Source: Bdellovibrionaceae bacterium UBA2316 (GTDB lineage Bacteria > Bdellovibrionota > Bdellovibrionia > Bdellovibrionales > Bdellovibrionaceae). Taken from it: a stretch of DNA of 12,006 bases. Of this stretch, positions 7,732 to 12,006 are shown one piece after another. Every line of letters begins with the position of its first letter. Position 1 is the first letter of the stretch. The stretch lies in NCBI GenBank assembly GCA_002345205.1, contig DDVI01000147.1, forward strand, positions 1 to 12,006, written 5' to 3'. The notes below the pieces were generated by a model. It saw only the letters and a list, made by a program, of their open reading frames with translations, ran no database searches and was not told where the DNA came from. The translations under genes were made by a program, and so were the position numbers.

Positions 7732-7805
7732 GGTGGGTTGGCCGAGGAGTTAGGCAAGGCTCTGCAAAAGCTTCTACGGGGGTGCGAAGCCCTCACCCAC
7801 CTCCA
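7732..7805 (+). tRNA. tRNA-Cys (anticodon GCA), with noncanonical D- and T-loop bases
   Basis: A full cloverleaf can be drawn. The acceptor stem GGTGGGT (7732-7738) pairs perfectly with ACCCACC (7795-7801), followed by discriminator T (7802, the Cys identity base U73) and an encoded CCA (7803-7805). The D-stem is GCC/GGC (7741-7743 with 7753-7755). The anticodon arm is AGGCT (7757-7761), loop CTGCAAA with anticodon GCA at 7764-7766, and AGCTT (7769-7773, one G-U). The variable loop has 4 nt (7774-7777). The T-stem is GGGGG/CCCTC (7778-7782 with 7790-7794, one G-U). Two positions are odd: the D-loop GAGGAGTTA has A where G18 is expected, and the T-loop TGCGAAG has G where T55 is expected. These two bases normally pair to form the elbow. 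All the stems are intact, so it may be functional or a divergent second copy. Confidence 0.88.
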
Positions 7806-7827
7806 AATTTCCGACTCTTGGAAATTT
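7805..7827. repeat. Perfect 8-bp inverted repeat abutting the tRNA 3' end
   Basis: AAATTTCC (7805-7812) and GGAAATTT (7820-7827) pair around a 7-nt loop, starting at the last base of the tRNA CCA. It could help terminate or process the tRNA transcript. No T-tract follows on the plus strand. Confidence 0.5.
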
Positions 7828-8149
7828 CTGGAAAACGAAAAATCAAAAAATAAAAACAAATTAAAGCCTTAGAGACACCGATGCGGTCAAAGCTTTGCTT
7901 TTGAAACCTGCCTAGAACTGCCGTTCACAGCCTCTGATTGGCTTATGAATGGCTTGCGCTTGGCTTTTGGTGCTTGTGTTAATTTTCGCTATCACAGATA
8001 GCATGATGAACATCTAAGTATTGAGATTCATTCGTACTAGGTCGCTGGCAAAATGGCTACTTTTAGCCAGCCCGCTGTAGATCCACTTCCTGATTTTTAT
8101 AAAAAAACAAACTGCTTCTTGTAACAAAAACTCTTGAAAGGAGAGTCAA
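7828..8149. other. Structured non-coding leader region upstream of the double-XRE gene
   Basis: I find no supported ORF here. The region holds an A-rich stretch (7832-7865), GGCTT repeated at 7940-7966, a palindrome GCTATC-ACA-GATAGC (7988-8002) and two overlapping hairpins at 8044-8071. A possible promoter, TGTAGA (8076-8081) with a 16-nt spacer and TATAAA (8098-8103), lies just before the XRE gene. The palindrome is a plausible operator for autoregulation. Confidence 0.4.
8044..8071 (+). promoter_or_regulatory. Two mutually exclusive hairpins
   Basis: TGGCTA-CTTT-TAGCCA (8054-8069) is a perfect 6-bp hairpin. The outer pair GCTGGC (8044-8049) and GCCAGC (8066-8071) shares bases with it, so the two stems compete. 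Such overlap could be an operator pair or an RNA switch if transcribed; neither is shown. Confidence 0.3.
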
Positions 8150-8791
8150 ATGCAAGAAGATCCACTGAAACGCTCATCCGTTAAAAATATCACTAGGACC
8201 TTGGTGGCCTTTAAGGCTGCACGATTGTCTTTAGGGTTGAACAGAAGGCAAGCCGCTGAACGCTGTTCCTGCTCGATCAGAGCCCTCGAGCAGCTTGAAA
8301 ACGGCCGCTGTAACTATACTGAAGATCGACTAAAGCGACTTATTGAAAAAATGGGAATGACTTGGAGTGAGTTTTTAAGATTTCAAGATGCACCAGAAAA
8401 GGCATTGGCCCAAATTGATGCCTACAATTTAGAACGAACTTTATCCCGAAAGCCAAGACGCAATCTTTATAAATTAGTCACAAAAGAAGTTCGCGCGATT
8501 CGCATATTGCGAAAACGCCGAGGTATTTCGCAATATAAAGCTTCCGAAATTTGTGGCTTCAAAGAATGCACTTTTGGGCTGATCGAAGCCGGAAGAACAG
8601 ATCTAACGGATAAAAAGATAGATCATATTTTACGTTCGCTCGGATACAAACGTCAGGACTTCGACAAAATCGCTTGTGCTGATGTTATCGCTGATGAAGT
8701 CATTTCAGAAATTAACAGCCTGCTTCAGATTCTAGACGACCAAGGACTTCATACAGTTTTAACAATGATCAAAGCTTTAGCCAAAAAATAG
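8150..8791 (+). CDS. Tandem double XRE-family helix-turn-helix regulator
   Basis: This 213-aa DNA-binding protein has two Cro/C1-type domains in one chain. The first spans about residues 18-75 (L-N-R-R-Q-A-A-E-R, then R-A-L-E-Q-L-E-N-G-R). The second spans about 113-172 (G-I-S-Q-Y-K-A-S-E-I-C-G, then F-G-L-I-E-A-G-R). A helical tail (178-212) may oligomerise. Single XRE proteins bind as dimers; the duplication implies a built-in pseudo-dimer. The ATG at 8150 has AAGGAGAG 6-7 nt upstream. The stop overlaps the ribosome site of the next small gene, so the two are coupled. The palindrome at 7988-8002 is a candidate operator. Targets are unknown; phage, plasmid or island regulators of this type are common. 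Confidence 0.85.
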   Translation: MQEDPLKRSSVKNITRTLVAFKAARLSLGLNRRQAAERCSCSIRALEQLENGRCNYTEDRLKRLIEKMGMTWSEFLRFQDAPEKALAQIDAYNLERTLSRKPRRNLYKLVTKEVRAIRILRKRRGISQYKASEICGFKECTFGLIEAGRTDLTDKKIDHILRSLGYKRQDFDKIACADVIADEVISEINSLLQILDDQGLHTVLTMIKALAKK

Positions 8792-8799
8792 GAGGCTTT

Positions 8800-8988
8800 A
8801 TGTACAACATACTTATCAAACTTACTATCGCAGCTGCTTTGTTGGATTTTGGAATTAGTTTTTCTAAAATGGAAAACTGTTCCTCAAGGCAGTGTTGGAC
8901 GGAAATTCAGAAGGCGTCACGCAAGGCCACTCATATTGAATGGAAGCCGATTTCGATATTTCCGGAAGAAGCCAAACGATTTCGTTAG
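8800..8988 (+). CDS. 62-aa exported small protein, coupled to the XRE gene
   Basis: The start lies 8 bp after the XRE stop, with AGGAGG (overlapping that stop codon) 5 nt before the ATG, which is strong evidence of translation. The N-terminus (MYNILIKLTIAAALLDFGIS) looks like a signal peptide or a single membrane segment. The remaining 40 residues carry two Cys five residues apart (E-N-C-S-S-R-Q-C-W) and a basic, Trp-containing tail. There is no lipobox. I recognise no family. The partnership with a regulator resembles toxin, peptide-signal or envelope-stress pairs, but the sequence does not say which. Confidence 0.65.
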   Translation: MYNILIKLTIAAALLDFGISFSKMENCSSRQCWTEIQKASRKATHIEWKPISIFPEEAKRFR

Positions 8989-9012
8989 AAGCTGGAGGTT
9001 TTGTTTCTTCAG

Positions 9013-9049
9013 GAGAGCTTTGAGTTTCAGATTCAAGGCTCTCTTTTTT
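9013..9049 (+). terminator. Strong rho-independent terminator
   Basis: GAGAGCTTTGA pairs with TCAAGGCTCTC (11 bp, one G-U) around a 9-nt loop, followed by six Ts (9044-9049). It lies 24 nt after the 62-aa gene and closes the XRE operon. Confidence 0.9.
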
Positions 9050-9083
9050 ATTGACGTTGATCAAACATTATTGCTAACCATTA

Positions 9084-9106
9084 GGCAGGGCCTGGAAAAG
9101 CCTGCC
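9084..9106. repeat. Inverted repeat GGCAGG / CCTGCC
   Basis: This is a perfect 6-bp stem with an 11-nt loop, 35 bp after the terminator. The function is not apparent. The 9050-9231 gap otherwise shows only an AT-rich, promoter-like stretch (about 9135-9175) before the next gene. Confidence 0.3.
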
Positions 9107-9231
9107 GATCGCGGCTGAAATGCTAAGGTGAATTTTTCCATAACTCATAAAAGGTTTTTTTAATACAAACTTTTTAGGACTGTCTTTAGGGCGATCAAGA
9201 GAACAAATAGTCCGTAAAAAAGGGAGTATCC

Positions 9232-9789
9232 GTGAAAGAACCGTCTAAAGAACAGATCAAAGAACGTACTAAGCACTTACGACAAATATTGAAAGAAAAG
9301 CACAAGATCGACTTGCCACATGGCCATGCGCTAGAAGTTATGGCTAAAGTATTTGGTTTTAACGACTGGAATACAGCATCGGCATTGTCGCCGACTCAAA
9401 ATGATGAGGTCGTAGTTTCATCTAGCAAAGATTTACCACCCGCATTTAAACTTCAAACTGCTGGCGAGTTTGCTGATTTCTTTTCTAAAATCGACAAAAA
9501 CAAAAAAGTTTTTTTTAATGAATATAAAGAAACCGAGCTGGGCCATATCGGAACTTTAACATCTATTTGTAGTGCTACCTATGACTACGAAATTCAAAAT
9601 GGAAAAGACGTTCGCCTAGAGTTGAATACTGAAGAAGAAAAAAATCTTCAGCTTCAAGATTTTGGGAAAAGCAGCACGCAAAAATTTGAGCCGACAAAGT
9701 TAGGACGCTTACAGCGTGTGATTAAATGGTTCAATATGCAGAATAGCTTCTGGAACCAAAAGCATTTCTCGAGAACTGATAAAAAATAA
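9232..9789 (+). CDS. Protein with N-terminal 'glyoxalase superfamily'-type domain
   Basis: This 185-aa protein starts at GTG 9232, with GGGAG 6 nt upstream. Residues 1-55 are a basic helix followed by H-A-L-E-V-M-A-K-V-F-G-F-N-D-W-N-T-A. That is the A-L-E-x-x-A-x-x-x-G-F-x-D-W-N-T signature seen at the N-terminus of many accessory-genome proteins that databases label 'glyoxalase superfamily' (the label reflects a domain name, not a shown enzyme). I see no metal-binding glyoxalase residues. Residues 65-185 are hydrophilic, charged and of unknown fold. No signal peptide or membrane segment is visible. It lies between the XRE operon terminator and the HNH gene, in the same orientation; a defence or mobile-element role is possible from context only. 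Confidence 0.75.
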   Translation: MKEPSKEQIKERTKHLRQILKEKHKIDLPHGHALEVMAKVFGFNDWNTASALSPTQNDEVVVSSSKDLPPAFKLQTAGEFADFFSKIDKNKKVFFNEYKETELGHIGTLTSICSATYDYEIQNGKDVRLELNTEEEKNLQLQDFGKSSTQKFEPTKLGRLQRVIKWFNMQNSFWNQKHFSRTDKK

Positions 9790-9827
9790 ATACCAATATT
9801 AGCGAACTTAGCGATACGAGCATTTGA

Positions 9828-9845
9828 TTCGATTTTTTTATCGAA
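9828..9845. repeat. Hairpin with T6 loop (TTCGAT / ATCGAA)
   Basis: This is a perfect 6-bp stem with six Ts as its loop, 40 bp after the preceding gene. It is not followed by a T-tract, so it is a weak terminator candidate or a promoter-proximal element. Confidence 0.3.
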
Positions 9846-9861
9846 GACGAATTGCTATATG

Positions 9862-9873
9862 TTTCGCGCGAAA
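9862..9873. promoter_or_regulatory. 12-bp perfect palindrome TTTCGCGCGAAA before the HNH gene
   Basis: It sits 13 bp upstream of the HNH ATG, directly before the AAGGAA ribosome site and just after a TATAT-like -10 (9855-9860). A repressor bound here would block the promoter. Confidence 0.4.
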
Positions 9874-9886
9874 AAAGGAATAAATT

Positions 9887-10915
9887 ATGACAAATCAAAA
9901 TTCAGATAACGATGCTTTAATAAACTTAGACCACTTCACTGTTCAAAAAGAATGCTCATTTGAAGGAGAGAAATATTCAGCTCGAGATAACGGTGCAGTT
10001 CTTAGACATGCCTCAGAAGGTAAAAGGATTCGAACCGTCGATAATAAATGGAATTTGGGTAATACGAATGCGGCAAATCCATATCTGCATATCGCTGGAG
10101 TTAGAATACACAGGATAGTGGCGACGGCATTTCATGGAGATCCACCCGATTCTAAGTACGTCGTAGATCATATTGATTCAAACTGTAGAAACAATCGACC
10201 TGAAAACCTAAGATGGTTAACACGTTTAGAAAATACTCTCAAAAATCCAGCAACTAGAAAAAAAATTGAATTTCTTTGCGGAAGCGTCGAAGCATTTTTA
10301 GCTAATCCATCAATGCTGAATGATATGAATCTTGCGCCAAATATGTCTTGGATGAGAGCTGTTACTTCTGAAGAAGCTGAAAACTGCAAATTACGAATGG
10401 CTATCTGGGCAAATACTAAAAATATTCCATCTGGGAGTTATACTAATCGTCGAGGTGCATTCACTGAAAGAGTTTTCAAGCCTTTAAACAAATGGGAGGC
10501 TGGGCTTGGAGGTGAACCCGGCCTTGATTTTTCGGAAACACCAATGTGTGGCCAGTATATGTGGCCAGGTTCATTTTTTCCGTTATGCCCAAAAGAAATT
10601 GGAATTAGTGCGTTGGACTCATATTTCCAAAATATAAATGTTGGCGAATTGTTTTCCTATGGGGATGCTAGTCCACGACTAATCGTGCATAGTGTGGCAA
10701 AAACAAAATACCATCCGGCAGTTTTGGTGCTTTGCAAAAGCAGTGGCAGTAAGCCATACGCTCTTTGTGCAATTACTTTAAACGAAAAGGGATACTATGT
10801 TCACTTTGTAGTTGGAACTTATGAAGATCATGAGTTAGCGGAGTCGGCATTCTTGAATGAACAGGACCTTAAAAAATTTTCTTCTGATGGCTATAACGGG
10901 TTCAGGGGAAAGTAA
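9887..10915 (+). CDS. NUMOD4/HNH_3-type endonuclease-like protein with large unknown C-terminal region
   Basis: This 342-aa protein starts at ATG 9887, with AAGGAA upstream. Residues 25-72 resemble a NUMOD4 DNA-recognition motif (K-Y-S-A-R-D-N-G-A-V-L-R). They lead into an HNH_3 nuclease core: H75 (R-I-H-R-I-V-A-T-A-F), D94-H95 (V-V-D-H-I-D) and N103 with N107 (N-N-R-P-E-N-L-R-W), so the metal-binding His and catalytic residues look intact. Homing endonucleases and phage nucleases share this layout but usually stop near 180 aa. Here about 210 further residues (130-342) have no match that I recognise and include three Trp and four of the protein's six Cys. The gene is convergent with the ASCH-pAgo pair, 38 bp from the ASCH stop. 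It may be a solitary homing-type nuclease or part of the neighbouring defence locus. Confidence 0.82.
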   Translation: MTNQNSDNDALINLDHFTVQKECSFEGEKYSARDNGAVLRHASEGKRIRTVDNKWNLGNTNAANPYLHIAGVRIHRIVATAFHGDPPDSKYVVDHIDSNCRNNRPENLRWLTRLENTLKNPATRKKIEFLCGSVEAFLANPSMLNDMNLAPNMSWMRAVTSEEAENCKLRMAIWANTKNIPSGSYTNRRGAFTERVFKPLNKWEAGLGGEPGLDFSETPMCGQYMWPGSFFPLCPKEIGISALDSYFQNINVGELFSYGDASPRLIVHSVAKTKYHPAVLVLCKSSGSKPYALCAITLNEKGYYVHFVVGTYEDHELAESAFLNEQDLKKFSSDGYNGFRGK

Positions 10916-10962
10916 TTTTGCCAAAATTATTCCATTTAAAAATTTAAGAAAAATTATTTTTC
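10913..10962. terminator. AT-rich palindromes between convergent genes
   Basis: TAATTTT-GCC-AAAATTA (10913-10929) overlaps the HNH stop, and GAAAAAT-T-ATTTTTC (10948-10962) overlaps the ASCH stop. Both are AT-only or nearly AT-only stems of 7 bp, so they are weak bidirectional terminators at best. Confidence 0.35.
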
Positions 10963-11448
10963 GATCCTTTGCAAAAGTGTTTTCACCGACTTTCTTGTGC
11001 CAGGAAGTCGGTCTTTAATTCCAAGTTTATTGAGTGTCTTATCAAATTTTCGAACTTTTTTAACTGATTCATCGAGCTGTTTTGAATTAAGTTTCCCAAA
11101 TGGGAAAAAGAAACACGGTTGAGGCTGGTTTTTCGGAATCAAAAATTTTGTATAACGTTTTGGGTGATTGAGTTTGTATCCATAAATTTTATCATCAGCG
11201 AAGTAGACGCAATCAACGATTTCGACAGAACCAACAATAACTCCGGTTGGAACATCACTCGGATTCATTTTTAGTTTTTTCCAATTTCCGTCGAGTCTGG
11301 GTTTAAGTGAGGCGTATAAATAGACTCGTCCACGAATTTTTGTGGGACGACTTCTATATTCATATTTCTTAATTCCCAACAAAATTTCTTCTACGAATGG
11401 CTGTTTAATGCTGATCGCCCTGCCTGAGACTACGTCTTTAGTTTTCAT
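10954..11448 (-). CDS. ASCH-domain protein (PUA superfamily), coupled to the pAgo gene
   Basis: ASCH domains bind RNA or modified nucleosides, and some members are ribonucleases or amidohydrolases. This 164-aa protein has an N-terminal ASCH domain (about 10-85): A-I-S-I-K-Q-P-F, then G-I-K-K-Y-E-Y-R-S-R-P, R-G-R-V-Y-L-Y-A-S and the core strand G-V-I-V-G-S-V-E-I-V-D-C. The K-x-Y-E-Y-R-x-x-P segment matches the conserved active or ligand-binding face of the family. Residues 86-164 are Lys/Arg-rich and mostly helical, suiting nucleic-acid contact. ATG 11448 is chosen because GAGG, overlapping the pAgo stop codon, lies 6 nt upstream; a GTG at 11460 lacks a site. The coupling implies co-expression with the Argonaute. 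It is most likely a partner in the pAgo system, with function unproven. Confidence 0.85.
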   Translation of the reverse strand: MKTKDVVSGRAISIKQPFVEEILLGIKKYEYRSRPTKIRGRVYLYASLKPRLDGNWKKLKMNPSDVPTGVIVGSVEIVDCVYFADDKIYGYKLNHPKRYTKFLIPKNQPQPCFFFPFGKLNSKQLDESVKKVRKFDKTLNKLGIKDRLPGTRKSVKTLLQRIEK

Positions 11449-11456
11449 ATTTGGCC

Positions 11457-12005
11457 TCACATGTAGTATCGATAGAATGCTTTAGGCTGAACATCCATTG
11501 GCAGCTCGGACAAGATTAATCCAACATTATTTGAGAAATCCACGGTTATTGGTGTAGCAGAAGCAAAAGCAGCTGCATTCCAGTTCAGTTTAGTCAGAGA
11601 TAAAATTTCAGACAGAACGAGCTGCGCGGGACTAGTTCCTAGTTGATGAGTCACAATTAAAGGGCTTGGAATTCTCATGCCTGGGTATACGCGCAAGAAG
11701 GGAACATATCCACCGGTGTAGAATACATATTTTTTAGGAGCTACTTCAATCACTGTGCCTCTTAATGGAGGTTCTTGCCCCATTCTCATAAACCTTAAGC
11801 TACTTCGACCAATTGTTAAAAAGTCAAAATAAGGAATTTCGCCAAGGGCTTCCTGCATTCCAGCCAATTCATCAACCGAAAAATAAGAAGATTTATGAAC
11901 GACAACTCTCGATGGTGGCCGGCGTAAATGTTTAGTGTACTGCTCAAGTACGCTAGCAATTAAGCGTTTTGAGCTTTCCTTACTTGGTTCTTCCGACTTT
12001 CTTGT
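11457..12005 (-). CDS. Prokaryotic Argonaute, C-terminal PIWI region, 5' end outside window
   Basis: The frame is open to the right edge (182 visible codons ending in TGA), so the TTG at 11867 is internal. The visible part reads as the end of a PIWI domain. In order it has R-V-V-V-H-K-S-S (33-40), F-D-F-L-T-I, L-R-F-M-R-M-G-Q-E-P-P-L-R-G-T (70-84), Y-T-G-G-Y-V-P-F-L-R-V-Y-P-G (96-109), I-L-S-L-T-K-L-N-W-N (134-143) and P-I-T-V-D-F, closing with Y-R-Y-Y-M, whose free carboxylate helps hold the guide 5' end in the family. Active pAgos carry a catalytic Asp in R-D-G where this has K-S-S, and an Asp or His where this has G-T-S-P, so slicing is probably lost. Such long-B pAgos bind guides and act through partner effectors. 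The ASCH gene follows immediately. Confidence 0.9.
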   Translation of the reverse strand, partial: TRKSEEPSKESSKRLIASVLEQYTKHLRRPPSRVVVHKSSYFSVDELAGMQEALGEIPYFDFLTIGRSSLRFMRMGQEPPLRGTVIEVAPKKYVFYTGGYVPFLRVYPGMRIPSPLIVTHQLGTSPAQLVLSEILSLTKLNWNAAAFASATPITVDFSNNVGLILSELPMDVQPKAFYRYYM

Positions 12006-12006
12006 G

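Noticed and set aside
7948..8004. Tiny 18-codon frame upstream of the XRE gene
   Set aside because: No ribosome site and it reads through a palindrome; no coding support.
8849..9118. 89-codon plus-strand frame overlapping the 62-aa gene
   Set aside because: It runs through the strong terminator at 9013-9049, has no ribosome site, and competes with a frame that has an ideal one.
1..12006. CRISPR array or insertion sequence
   Set aside because: No regularly spaced repeats and no transposase or terminal inverted repeats were found on reading both strands.

Overview
The window looks like chromosomal DNA from a moderately AT-rich Gram-negative bacterium. The support is two lipoproteins with lipoboxes, Sec-type exported proteins, a XerC/D recombinase, a ComM-like AAA+ protein and Shine-Dalgarno-led genes. 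The mix of orphan lipoproteins and small exported proteins would suit a delta-proteobacterial or Bdellovibrionota-like host, but that is inference and no marker gene proves it.

Left part (1-4860): the 3' part of a peptidase-like (C39-like) ABC exporter enters from the left edge. Its reading frame is open to the window edge, so the internal ATG at 171 is not the gene start. The visible C39 region has lost its catalytic His. Convergent to it is a small, very acidic protein with its own extended -10 promoter. Next come a minus-strand exported protein with four cysteines and a plus-strand pair of lipoproteins ending at a long hairpin.

Middle (4861-7600): a XerC/D-type tyrosine recombinase with all six active-site residues, whose promoter places transcription start on its ATG (probable leaderless mRNA). 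A hairpin separates it from a ComM/YifB-type Mg-chelatase-like AAA+ protein, which is followed by another hairpin.

Right part (7600-12006): a tRNA-Cys(GCA) gene with unusual D- and T-loop bases is followed by about 340 bp of structured non-coding DNA and then accessory genes. These are a tandem double-XRE regulator translationally coupled to a 62-aa exported peptide, ending at a strong terminator; a 185-aa protein with an N-terminal domain like those labelled 'glyoxalase superfamily'; and a NUMOD/HNH_3-type protein with a large unassigned C-terminal part. Convergent to these, reading in from the right edge, is the C-terminal PIWI region of a prokaryotic Argonaute followed directly by an ASCH-domain (PUA-superfamily) gene.

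The Argonaute appears nuclease-dead, with HKSS where active enzymes carry an R-D-G aspartate. This points to a long-B type pAgo acting through a partner. The tightly linked ASCH protein, and less certainly the HNH protein, are the candidates for an undescribed pAgo-associated defence module. The Argonaute and exporter genes are both cut by the window edges.
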